Assembly: GCA_034359265.1 (NCBI GenBank)
Contig: CP136890.1
Coordinates: 68,821,501-68,885,500, forward strand
Reading direction: 5' to 3'
Length of the DNA stretch: 64,000 bases
Source of the DNA: Canna indica
Taxonomy: Eukaryota > Streptophyta > Magnoliopsida > Zingiberales > Cannaceae
Under the pieces are notes generated by a model. It was not told the DNA's origin. It saw only the letters and a program-made list of their open reading frames with translations, and made no database searches. This document shows positions 46,298 through 57,340 of this stretch, piece by piece (the stretch's first letter is position 1; every line of letters begins with the position of its first letter). The translations under genes and the position numbers were made by a program.

Positions 46298-48060
46298 TTA
46301 CCTGCGAACCTCGGCCATATCTGGCACCACTATCCTATTCTTAAACCATAGAATGCCCTCCAAGCCAATACTGAACCCATTATCAGTATCACCTCTCCTA
46401 GACAAATCCTTAGAGAGAGTACAAAAAGCATCCTCCTCCTGCGCTGCTCGCAACATATCAACCAACATGGACTGCACCCTCAAGTGAGCCACCAGCACAC
46501 CAGAATATGACACTGATAAGACTGCTCTATCATCCAAATATATGGCCAAATCCTTGGCCAACGGCATCCTCCTGATTGCCAAATACGCCAGACTGCCCAT
46601 AGATTTCTTGCTCAAAGCATCAGCCACCACATTAGCCTTACCTGGATGGTACATGATCGTGCAGTCATAGTCTTTCAAGAGCTCAAGCCATCTTCTTTGC
46701 CTCAGGTTCAACTCCTTCTGGGTGAGCAAATACTAGAGGCTCTTATGATCAGTGTATATCTCACAAGCCTCGCCATAAAGGTAATGACGCCACAGCTTCA
46801 ATGCGAACATTACTACTGCCAGCTCAAGTTCATGAGTTGAGTAATTCTTCTCGTGAACCATCAACTGCCTAGAGGAATAAGCTTTCACCCCGCCATTCTG
46901 CATCAACACACAACCCAAGCCGACCCGAAAGGCATCACAGTAAACAACAAATCCTCCCGAGCTCGAGGGTACTGCTAGAACTGGTGCCGACGTCAAGCGG
47001 TCCTTGAGCTTCAGAAATCTCTCCTCGCACTTACTGTCCCATTCAAACTTGACTTTCTTCTGAGTCGGGCGGGTCAATGGCGCTGCGATCCTGGAGAAAT
47101 TATCCACAAACTTTCTGTAATAACCTACCAACCCCAGGAAACCGCGGATCTCAGTGACATTAGTCGGCCTCTTCCAATTTTGAACTGCTTCTATCTTTGT
47201 GGGGTCCACCTTTACTCCTATTCTAGACACCACATAACCAAGGAACTCCACACTCTCCAGCCCCAACTCGCACTTGGAGAATTTGGCATATAAGCAGTGC
47301 TCCCGGAGAGTCTTTAGAACCATCTGCAAGTGCTTAGCATGATCCTCCCTGCTCCTGGAATAAATCAAGATATCATCAATGAACACTATCATAAATTTAT
47401 CCAAGTATTCCTTGAATATTTGGTTCATCAGGTCCGTAAATGCTCCAGGTGCATTAGTCAGCCCGAAGGATAACACCAGGAACTCAAAGTGCCTATACCT
47501 CGACCTGAAAGCAGTCTTGGGGAAGTCATTGTCCCGGATCCTCAACTGATGGTACCCTCACCGCAAGTCAATCTTAAAAAACCACTGAGCTCCATAAAGC
47601 TGATCAAATAAATCATCGATCCTGGGCAGCGGGTACCAATTATTCATCGTTACCTTATTAAGCTGCCGATAATCAATGCACATCCGTATGGACCCATCAT
47701 TTTTTTTAACAAATAGCACTAGAGCACCCAAGGAGAAACACTAGGGCGAATGAAGCCCAACTCAAGCAGCTCCTGCAACTGGGACTTTAACTCCCTCAAC
47801 TCAGCTGGTGTCATCCGATACGGTGGAATGGAGATCAGCTTCACCCCTGGCTGCAAGTCAATGCAGAACTCAATCTCTCTATCTGGAGGCAACCCTGGCA
47901 ACTCCTCCGCAAACACATCAGAGAACCTGCACACCACGGGCGTTCTCCCGATGTCCCTAGCCGCCCCTCCGCCTTCCTCTACCACATACACAAATGCCAA
48001 GAAAGACTGACAATCGCCTAGAAGTAGCTTCCGAGCCTTGAGAGCAAAAATCGACACCAA
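46298..48060 (-). pseudogene. Chromovirus A reverse transcriptase and RNase H
   Basis: The minus strand begins RT with FAEELPGLPPDREIEFCIDL (about 47935) and PPYRMTPAELRELKSQLQEL. After frameshifts between 47719 and 47545 it continues with [20 protein letters not shown] (about 47510), the catalytic FIDDILIYS (47383-47357), FLGYVVS and [14 protein letters not shown]. RNase H follows with [17 protein letters not shown] (about 46955-46905; the first Asp of the active site is kept), [18 protein letters not shown] and YTDHKSL (46733). The tail [20 protein letters not shown]... [13 protein letters not shown] continues from a stop at 46730. The fold is clear but expression is blocked. Confidence 0.92.
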
Positions 48061-48081
48061 GGAATCTCCTCTTCCCTCACC

Positions 48082-48600
48082 CTAGAAGATAAACTGGGGC
48101 AATCCGGGCTTACTGAAGGTCACAGTCTTAGCCCTGCAATCCATTGAGGCGAAATCGTTCGCCAAACAGTTCATGCCCAAAATTACATCAAGCTCTAACA
48201 TCGGCAGGAGTGTCAATTCGGCTATCACCACATTCCCATAAATGACAACCTTGCAACCTCGAAAGACTATCTCTGTCATCACAGAAATGCCCGTAGGCGT
48301 AGACACCACAAGAGGCAAATCAAGCACAGAATGTATCCCTGACAACTTAGCAAATAATAAAGCAGACACAAAAGAGTGCATAGCACCCAGAACAAACAAA
48401 ATATATGCAACTACAGAACCAACAACAAGGTTACCTAATACTACTGCCCTGGATGCCTCGGCGCCCTCCTGGTTCATAGCAAATACCCGTGCAGCGGGCC
48501 TCTCTGAACCACCAGCTCGCTGGCCTCCTCCCTGAGTCTGACCCCTCTGAGCTACGGAACCCACTGACATCAATGACTTTCCTCTGGTCTGATCAGGCTG
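48082..48600 (-). pseudogene. Chromovirus A protease
   Basis: An aspartic protease fold with the conserved tail DVILGMNCLANDFASMDC (about 48185-48130). The active-site motif, normally DSGATHSF in this family, reads VLGAMHSF (about 48395-48370), so the catalytic Asp is gone. It follows gag and precedes RT as usual. Confidence 0.85.
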
Positions 48601-49653
48601 CTAACTGCCCTTGCTAGGACAATCCTTTTTGTAATGCCCAGCTTGCCCACAACTGAAACATACCTCTGACCGTCCCCAGCAAGCCCCCAAGTGCCTCTTG
48701 TGACATCAATTACACTGCTGCGGCCCAGATCTCCGCTGCGAACCTCCAGATGATGCCCCTAGTCCTGAACCCATGTGGCCTCTAGAACTGTTATGACCTT
48801 TGCCCTGTAATGGATCTTCTGACCTGAAAGTCCCTTCTAAGTGAGCTGGCCGACCTCCCAAAGGCTAGGACCGAAACTTTTTCTTCTGGGGACTCTCATG
48901 CCTCTCTGTTAGTACTAGTGCCTCCTTTCGGAGTGCCTCATCTACAACCCGAGCAAAGGAAGCGTCCTCTGTGTAATGGATCAGTCTGGCGATCTACTGC
49001 CTTAATCCCTCAACAAACCTCTTGACCTTGGCGGTCTCTGTGTCTATCAAGGTGGGATGGTACTTCGAGAGCCGAGGGAACTTCATCTCATAATCTGTCA
49101 CCGACATACTGCCCGTTTGATGCAGTAGCTCGAACTCTTTCGCCCGCCTATCTCGAACGCTAATCGGCAGGTGCTTCTCCACCATAGCAGCTCTAAACTC
49201 CTCCCAGGTAGGGGTTGGTGCATCTGCTGCTCTGTGGTTCCTCCAGGTGTGAAGCCAATCCTTGGTTGAACCTCTCAGCTGTAACCCGATCAGTCGAGTG
49301 GTCGTCTCAGAAGAACAACTAAGCTCCCTGCACAACTCATAGCAATCTCCCAGGAAACTAGTGACTTCCACATGCTGATCTATCCCTATATAATCTGGTG
49401 GCCTGATAGCAACGAAATCTCCATATGAAGGTGCTCTGGAGGCTCTGACGACCGGTGCTGGTTGTGGCTGCTGCCTCAACTCCTGCTCCCTATGGAGCGC
49501 CTCAGTCAGCTCAGCCACTCGGGTCTGCAACTGAACAACCATGGGATCTTGTCCCACATCCTCTCGGCCCTGTGGTGGTCTCCCACGGCCCCGGCCTCGG
49601 CGCTCAATAGAGTTGTTGTCACTACCGCTCCTTGCGGCATCAAAAGCCTCCAT
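48600..49653 (-). pseudogene. Chromovirus A gag
   Basis: Begins MEAFDAARSGSDNNSIERRG. The retrotransposon gag domain follows: FLGDCYELCRELSCSSETTT (about 49345), LRGSTKDWLHTWRNH, TWEEFRAAMVEKHLPISVRD (about 49205-49150) and KEFELLHQTGSMSVTDYEMKF (about 49130). After a stop near 48994, a knuckle CFSCGQAGHYKKDC is at about 48660-48615, with the CX2CX4HX4C spacing, preceded by a partial second one (CHKRHLGAC). It would form the particle and bind RNA. The reading frame has at least one stop between the gag domain and knuckle. Confidence 0.9.
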
Positions 49654-49843
49654 CGATCTGAAATCACCAGAAAGAAAATATCAAAATTTAAATAATTAAA
49701 TTCATCCTAAGTCGTTAAGTAATTAAACCACAAGTAGTGCTGAGGTGCAGACTTTGCCCATTAACATACCCATACCGTATACTGACACGCTAGCAATGCC
49801 CTATACGGTGATAATCCTAGGTCGTAGTCAGACCGAACCACAT

Positions 49844-49855
49844 GCTATGATACCA
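49844..49855 (-). promoter_or_regulatory. Primer binding site of chromovirus A
   Basis: The minus strand reads TGGTATCATAGC, one base away from TGGTATCAGAGC, the usual site for initiator methionine tRNA in plants. It lies three bases from the 5' LTR. Confidence 0.8.
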
Positions 49856-49858
49856 CAT

Positions 49859-52607
49859 TGTCACGCCCCAACTAAGGGTCACGTGACCGGCCAGGGTATA
49901 CATGCCTATACCCCGCAGCCTAAACCATGCACATGCCAACTGAACAATAAAACATAGCGGAAAAGAAATAACGAGTTTTATTTCAAATGGAAAACCAAAC
50001 CATAAATCATTATAAATAATTTTAGCAAAATTATAAAGTGCGGAAATAACAAAACAAGTTCAAATGTTCAATTACAATGAAGTCTGTAATAAAGACATAA
50101 ATGTTCCGAAAGGGACTACAACTCCAAAACACTAAAACATAAGTGCATAACTAACTACCAAACCTCGACTACGACCCCTAACTAGGATTGATATGAGATC
50201 ATTGTAGCTCCTCTGCCCTCTAGTCGCGCCAAGTGCTCCAACCCACCTCATCGGTCAGGCTCTACAAAACAAATCAATGACAACGGGTGAGTTCAAAAGA
50301 ACTCAATGAGCGGTTCTTCCAATCCCCACAAAAAAAAACAATCATAAATAGGATGCATAAAGCAAATCTCCTGACTCAATCAGGAAAAAGGTCACAAGGA
50401 AGTGACCAGCTAACAGGCAATCTTGCCACCACCTGCCCAAAAGCAGCCAACACCCAAACGGTAAAGATCAACAGGCCTAAGCCTACCGTGCCCTAAGGCA
50501 ACAACACATACTAGGATAATCGGGAAGAGCCTCCAAACTTTTCCTAGTATAAGAAACTCATGAGCAATCGGGAAGGCCCTCCGAACTTGCTCCACTAGAC
50601 ACAAAGGAACAATCGGGAATCGCTCATCCAAACTTGCCCCTTTAAGATATCACAGGAGTAATCGGGTAGGCCCTCCGAACTTACCCCTTAAGATATCACA
50701 GGAATAATCGGGTAGGCCTTCCGAACTTATCCCATGAGGCCAAACCAAAACCAATAGGGATTTGCTCATCTGAATTTGTTCCACAGGTTGGGAATTAGTC
50801 ATCCAACCTCCCTGGCCTAGCCCGCAATCCGGCTCCTCAACGAGCCTCTCCACCATTCATTAAGATATGGCGCAACATAACCTAAGTCAAATCTCTCCTA
50901 TAGTGTCTTAGGGGTGTCCTTATTGGAAAGCGTCTCCACATTACAATACCCGCCCCGCCCCCAACTCCTAGACCCGTAATGTCATGAACCTGTGTGGTTT
51001 TATTTCATGCATAAATTTTATTTATTCGTTCATAACATACTATGATGACCCTTTTGCCCAATTTTTAATTATGCAATTAAAATTTAAATCATCAAGATTA
51101 GAGTTTTATTTTAGAGTTTTGTTTTTGCTTACTATTGTGCCCGAAACTGATGTATCTAACCCAAATCTGATTTCCAGAGTGTGTCCTATATTTCCAAACT
51201 ATATTTTCTGGTCGAAACGATATGTTACATGACTATGCTCAGCAACCTATGCTCATTACAAATAGGATTTCAAAATCAGCCCTAAAACAACTAATTCAGC
51301 ATGCAATTTTTAGCCTAATTGAGTTTAAGCACAATAAAGGTAATTAAATCTGAAAATTACAGAGTTAAATTCTTTAATTATCAACACAACAGAATTATAT
51401 CATTGAGGTAAAACTTCTCAAGAACCAAGTCATTATTGCATGAATCAAAACAATCTTCAAACAAGAATTAAATTACATGATCAAGAATCTTATATCAAGA
51501 ACACTCATTGCTTCAAGATGAAATCTTATTTTTTTTGAACACATGATATATTTCCAAAAATCACATATGTAAATCTAAAGCATACACAATAATTCAAGAG
51601 TCTAAATAGCAAGCAACTCAAGATGTAGACTTCAACAAAAACAAGAACTCTCACTTGTGCATTTCATCGAACACCTTGAGGGCACACTTGATTCACGTAC
51701 CCTTGGCCGAGCACCCCTAGGGTAAACCTAGGGCTGCCGAGCCACAAAGAGAGAGTCTTGGCCCTCCTCCCACGAATCGGAACAAGAACACGGTAATCAA
51801 ACCTCATGATTCGGCGAGAAAATACAAGAATCAAGAAAATGCCCAAATCTGCTCAAAACCAAGAAAGAATCCGAGAAAGGAGAGGTAAAACCACTCACCC
51901 AAATAGGAAGGATGATGAAAGGAGAAATCCCAGACAACGGCCCTCGAATTCGGCTTCAAGAATCAGCAGCTCGACTCAAGAAGGGGAAACAAAGGGGCGG
52001 CGGCTCATTTCAAGCCGTCGGCTTGAAGAGAGGGAAAGAGGAAGAGAGAGGGGCTAGCTCGGCTTCAAGTCGGCTCCTCTTGGCTCGGCTGCAAAGGGAA
52101 AGGAAGAAGAAGGGAAGGGCTTGATGTCTCAGCTCTTGAGGGCGACGGCTCCTTGGATCAGGAAGTGGGCCGGCTGGCTGGCTTGGCGGCTGGCTGGCGG
52201 CTCCTCTTTCCAAATAGCTTGTGCGACTCCAATAGGGAGCCGCAAGCCAAAGGGAGGGGGTTTTATACTCCCTCATCAACCCTTTTATCAAATCCGCATA
52301 CGCCTCAAGCCGAACCCGAACCCGAACCCACTAACTTAATTAATCATATTCTAATCCCTTGATAAAATACAAGCAATAACATATACACATCCACATGCAA
52401 CATAATTAAACAATCATGCACACACCACATAGAATTAAATAAATTTATCTATGCGAGCAAAACTTCTATAACTCATATTCCTATTTACCCGAGCTCGCAA
52501 GCTTGCAGCGGACCACGAGTCGACTCGGCTTGACCTCGAACTAGTCCGCTAGGCTGGCAAACACACACAATAAATGGAAATTAGAATTAATTATCTAGGA
52601 TATTACA
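49859..52607 (-). repeat. 5' LTR of chromovirus A
   Basis: TGTCACGCCCCAACTAAGGG...GGATATTACA, about 2.75 kb. A TATA-like GTATAAAAC on the minus strand is at 52260-52268. The leader-like CG-rich stretch at 51900-52260 lies at the expected place downstream of it in the minus direction. Confidence 0.93.
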
Positions 52608-52612
52608 TCAAG

Positions 52613-53980
52613 GGTTAGTATGACCTGACTGGTGAGCTCCCGTAATGAACATTGGTCTTTAATGATGAGGAACTTCCTTCCAAGTAGATATTGCCTCCAT
52701 TTCTTCACTACTTTGATTATAGCAAACATCTCCTTTTGGTAAGTTGGGGCGGTTTGCATTCGCATCAAGAGCTTTTGACTGAAGTAGGATATAGGTTTCT
52801 TTTCTTGACTTAAAATGGCTCCAATTCCTTTCCCTGGAGCATCCGTCTCTAGTGCAAACGTCTTAGTAAAGTCCGACAATGCAAGTACAAGTGCGCTGCT
52901 TAGAGCATCCTTGAGTCGTTCGAATGATGACTGAGCTTGCTCAGACCATTTGAAAGCATCTTTTCTTAACATATTTGTTAAGGGTGCCGCTTTTTGTGCA
53001 AAGCTCTTGATAAACCACCGATAATATCCAGCCAGTCCCAGGAACCCTCTCAATTCCTTCACACTGCGAGGTGGTGGCCATGCTTTGATTGCCAACACCT
53101 TCATAGGATCAACTTGGAGACCCCAGTCGATATGGCATGTCGTATGTAGTCGATGGTGTGACTACCAAAAGAACAGTTTGAAAGCTTACCTACCAGTCGA
53201 TGCTCTTTAAGAACCTATAGAGCTATTCACAGGTGTTGTTTGTGCTCCTCCATATTGTTGCTGTATATCAATATATCGTCGAAGAACACTAATAGAAACT
53301 TCCGTAAGTAAGGCTTGAATATCTCATTCATAGTTGCCTAGAATGTCGACGGGGCATTGGTGAGGCCGAATGGCATCACTAAGAATTCATAGTGACCATC
53401 ATGCGTTTGAAATGCGGTCTTGTGGATGTCATCATGATGTACACGTATCTGATGGTACCCCGCCAGTAGATCCAATTTGGAAAATATGAAAGCTTCTCCC
53501 AACTTGTCGAACAGCTCAACTGCTGTAGGGATCGGAAACCGATCCTTAATTGTCACTACATTCAGCGCTCTATAATCCACACAGAAGCGCCAAGTTCCAT
53601 CTTTCTTCCTTACAAGCAAGACTGGAGAAGAAAAAGAACTGTTGATGGCTCGTATCAAACCTTCTCGCAGCATGTGTTGAATTTGGTGTTCAATTTCTTC
53701 CTTTTGGAAGTGAAGGTACCTATAAGGTTTTACATTAACCGAAGACTAACCTGCTCGAAGAGGAATTCAATGGTCGGATTTCCTGTTAGGTGGCAGCCCA
53801 CGCGAAGGCTCAAATACTTCATGAAATTGATTCAATACTGATTGAAGCTCACCCCCAACATTGTGGGAGGGTTCCTCGGAGGATTTTACTAGTTCCAACT
53901 GATACATTTCCATCACGGATCGATTTCCACACAGCTTTCCTGAAGGTGTGACATTTGACTTGCTCCGGATGACCGCCATT
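52613..53980 (-). pseudogene. Gypsy B reverse transcriptase and RNase H (first part)
   Basis: Minus strand: EVFEPSRGLPPNRKSDH (about 53830), [30 protein letters not shown] (about 53615-53525), [16 protein letters not shown] (about 53490), [24 protein letters not shown] (about 53415-53340). A stop follows, then the catalytic FFDDILIYS (about 53285-53255), [15 protein letters not shown] (about 53060), and RNase H with [18 protein letters not shown] (about 52865-52805), [14 protein letters not shown] and [14 protein letters not shown]. The last is cut by the TCAAG insertion of element A and resumes at 42306. Confidence 0.93.
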
Positions 53981-54075
53981 CAACCCTTTCCAAGAGTGAG
54001 TTTGTTCATTTAATTAGAACTCAAACATTTGATTTGCGAAGTCCATGACAACTGGACCCAAAGTAGCCATCCATG

Positions 54076-54297
54076 CTACTCCTAGGACTCTGAGCCCTTG
54101 ATAAGCAGGATGTAAAAATCAGTAGTGATCAAACTCCCTTGCACAATAATCTCCAAGTTTCTGATCACTCCTTCATTTTGAATTCGCACCCTGTTGCCGA
54201 CCATCACTCCAAAGGAAGGAGTAGGTTCAATAGGTAAGCCCAAGTGTTTAATAACTCTACTTTGGATGAAGTTATGTGTACTTCCTCCATCCAATAA
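54076..54297 (-). pseudogene. Gypsy B protease
   Basis: The minus strand reads DGGSTHNFIQSRVIKHLGLP (about 54294-54230). The motif D-G-S-T with THNF is the retropepsin-like active site of this group, so here the Asp is kept. The rest, FGVMVGNRVRIQNEG and LITTDFYIL, is as expected, but the usual D-x-ILGxxWL end is damaged. Confidence 0.8.
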
Positions 54298-54459
54298 TAT
54301 CTGGGTACCTCACGGCCTCGAATGGTTCCCTGGAACCTCAACGTCATCGAAAAGAAACATTCCGACATGGCGTTGTATGATATCAAAGTAGTTTTTGTGG
54401 ACTCTGCTTCAGGTGGTTTAGGTTGAAGCTCATTATCATCATCTGCATCAGTTTTATTC

Positions 54460-55103
54460 ACCCCATCATCAAGCATGAAGAGTTGGGGTGATCGGCACTT
54501 ATGTCCCCATGAGAACTTCTCATCGCGGTAATAGCAGAGCCCTTGCTCTCACCTTTTTTGTTCTTCGACATAAGAGATTTGCCGAGGACCAACTCTCTGA
54601 CTAGTTGGTGTCGGCGTCGCTGCCGAATGTAGAGGTGAAGAAGCGATCCATGTAGGTCGAGCATTCTGTCCCAGATTAGGTGTCTGAGTCACTCCGCGAG
54701 TGGGAGTTGGCAGAATAGCCACACTCTTGGCTCTAGTGTATTGTACCATGCTCCTCCATGACGTCGTGATCTTGGCTTCGTATCGTTTGGCCATGGTGAC
54801 TGCCTCGTGTATTGTCTGAGGAAGCTGGGTTAAGACGTCATTCTTTACAGCCACTCGCAGGCCCGACACGAAGCAATTAACCAGAAAGGTTTCGGGCAGA
54901 TTGCTAGTTCGAAGAGCCAGCTCTTTGAATCGACCCTCATATTCATCCACCAACGTCACCTGCACTAGCTTCGTCAACTGCCCCTCCGGGGGCTCCAAGT
55001 CAGTGGGCTCAAATCTTCGTCGGATGGCGTCGACGAGATGGTTCCATCCGGCAAGCTCTTTCTAGTGTTGCATCCATCTAAACCACCTCTTCGTCAGCCC
55101 CTC
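54460..55103 (-). pseudogene. Gypsy B gag, C-terminal part
   Basis: Minus strand: GQLTKLVQVTLVDEYEGRFKELALR (about 54975-54905), FLVNCFVSGLRVAVKNDVL (about 54880-54830), TMAKRYEAKI (about 54795), then a single zinc knuckle reading CYYRDEKFSWGHKC (about 54540-54500), where the second Cys of the usual CYNC is Arg. The N-terminal part is on the other side of CACTA 2 (62218-62650). Confidence 0.82.
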
Positions 55104-55124
55104 CATCACTACTAGAAAAATGGG

Positions 55125-55480
55125 CATCAGCAACGGCTGATGCCGTTGCTGAGCCGTTGCTGAAAATCATCAGCAACGGCGTGCAACGGCTGGCACCGTT
55201 GCAATGGAGCCGTGGCAGAAAATCATGTTGTTGATAACTTAGCAACGGATCGGCAACGGCCGCTCGGGTCGTTGCTAAAAATATTATCAGCAACGGTTTT
55301 GCCACGGACGCGGAGCCAGTGCTGATAACATTAATAGCAACGGCTGGTGAGCCCGTAGCAACGCCGTTAGTAAAAGCTCGTTGCTAAACCGTTGCTGTAG
55401 GTCATCAGCAACGGCTTTCGATAAACTTTTAGCAACGGCTTTCCCACGGATGGCCGTGGGAAAGCCGTTGCTGATGATGT
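55125..55480. repeat. Left subterminal repeats of CACTA 2
   Basis: At least ten copies of CAGCAACGGC or its complement, some as inverted pairs (GCAACGGCTGATGCCGTTGC). In En/Spm elements such motifs bind the TNPA/TNPD-type protein. The matching right set is at 61970-62190, with four near-identical units CGTTAGAAAGCCGTTGCTGATAA. Confidence 0.9.
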
Positions 55481-55738
55481 GAACCTGGTAACGAAAAAAT
55501 TTCAAATTTCCATTGATACATTATCTGATACATAACTCACACACCCATACACTCATACACACATTCATTCACACATCACAAATACACCAAGATATACATC
55601 AAAATAATTATATTTATATTGATAATTATCCACAATAGTATATAAACTATTTAAATGCAAAATTGAAGTATCAATATCCAAACAAAATAAATTAAACAAG
55701 TATAATATCTCAGTAACAAAGTCAATATATAAAAAATA

Positions 55739-57265
55739 TCACGATGACGATGGAGGATGGCCTGGATCATTTGGCGGGGTCTGGAGTGCTTGAGTGTACA
55801 CCGGCGTGGATTGACTCGAGGACGATGGATGAGATGATGCCGAAGAGATGCCTGCTTCAGGATGACCTGACATGTTGCGTAGCATAGCATGCATCTCCGC
55901 CATCATCTGACTCTGGCGCTCCATCATCTTAGTCTGATGCGCGACTGTCTCCTCTAGAGTCCTTATTCTGCTATTATGATCATAACTGGATCTGGAGGTG
56001 GACGGCCGCTCACCAGCGACCGGAGGGGTCGGTGCCCCAAGTGGCCCTACTACGGCTCGCGCATGACCACTATCTGCAAAGCCATATACGCGGCCATGGT
56101 CCCAGCCACCTGCGGCCTCGACCCACGTTGCTACGTCAAAGTCCTCGGGGGTGCCCCCGCGCTGCACCACCGTCTGGCTGTAGGTCTCCTACTCGAGTTT
56201 GATTTTTTGTTTAATATTTATCATAAAACTTAAATTATAAATATATAATAAATAATTTAAACAAATATATAGTTACCATAATGTATGCAGTGCGGTTGTC
56301 GATGTACTCTCCCGTCCCATGTGCTCGACGGTGAGTCCGCTCAAACACCGCCATCGGGGAGGGTCGCTGGACAGTCCCGTCATCCGACACCGTCGTCTAC
56401 ATTTACAAAACAAATACATTAATTAGTACACATAGTAACAAATAAAATATATAATTAAAAGGTATACTTACCATACGGTTCGCGTGCACTGCAAATGCAA
56501 TAGAGCCGCCGGTGTGACGCGTTGCTCCCCCCGACATGCGATTTCTAGCCGCATTCCTATAAACCTCCTGCCATCGATTCGTCGACCATATTCCCACGAG
56601 CTGGTCCCAAATATCCGGAGTAATCCAATCGAGGCCGTATCCCCGAGTCTTCGCGATGTTAGTAGTCCCAGCTCGTGCCATTGCCTGGGACCGGGCCTGT
56701 TGTACCTTGCCCAGGAAATAGCCTCCCAGGTAGCGTAAATGAAGGGCCTTTGGTCCTCAGCCCATGTATAGCGAGCCTGCAGAATAATAATATCAGTACT
56801 AATATTAATCATCATGCATGTAAAAATAATAATAATAATACATGCCTCAAACTCGCGCCATAACATGTCGACGTGCTCGCTAGGCATGTGAGACCACGTA
56901 GGCCATGCCCCGTGCATGTATCGTCGAATAGTAGAAGAAATGCTCCTCGGCACTTCTTCTTTCTCGAACCTGCACAACAAAAATAAATTTTAATATTATA
57001 TTATGATATAATGAATTTGTAATGATTCATAATTCATGATATATTACCGCTCCCCAATCACGCTAATAAATCTATGTGACTCTGTGGCTGGTGGAGGCTG
57101 TCACCTGTTCGGCCCGCGTGGCCGCCTGCGTCTGGATGTACTAGCCTCGGCAGTATCATCGGCATGAGGATCAGCAACAGGAGGATCAGCAGCATGAGTA
57201 AGTGTAGGAGTCTCACCGATCGGAGACTCCGAAGCTTTCCTGCGAGGATAACCACGACTAGACAT
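55739..57265 (-). pseudogene. CACTA 2 TNPD-like gene (Transposase_24 type)
   Basis: Starts MSSRGYPRRKASESPIGETP (ATG at 57265). Four introns with GT...AG ends can be placed: 56970-57047, about 56778-56847, 56397-56471 and 56189-56276. Exon landmarks: ISVIGER, FEKEEVPRSISSTIRRYMHG, ARYTWAEDQ, ITPDIWDQLVGIWSTNRWQ (about 56620-56560), RMSGGATRHTGGSIAF (about 56530), ETYSQTVVQRGGTPEDFDVATWVEAAGG, and an alternating Met/Gln coiled coil (55955-55880) before the Ser/Pro tail. The frame has a TGA in exon 1 and a frameshift near 56750. The protein would bind the subterminal repeats. Confidence 0.8.
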
Positions 57266-57340
57266 ATCTGTCGAATAGACATATAATCAGATTATTGTAT
57301 AAATAGTAGAGATATATTTAATAAAATATATACTTTATAA

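Larger units (their letters stand above)
42312..52607 (-). mobile_element. Ty3/gypsy chromovirus A (Tekay/Del-like), complete
   Basis: LTRs of about 2.7 kb at 42312-45002 and 49859-52607, with the target duplication TCAAG at 42307-42311 and 52608-52612. Between them the minus strand encodes gag with CCHC knuckles, protease, RT, RNase H, integrase and a C-terminal chromodomain. Long LTRs plus an integrase-linked chromodomain fit the Tekay/Del clade. It inserted into the RNase H region of gypsy B. The LTRs differ at about 20 of the first 300 bases, so it is not recent. Confidence 0.95.

Noticed and set aside
55125..55480. Repeated CAGCAACGGC as a possible CRISPR-like array
   Set aside because: Units are irregular, inverted and near the TIR; they are CACTA subterminal repeats and the genome is a plant's.
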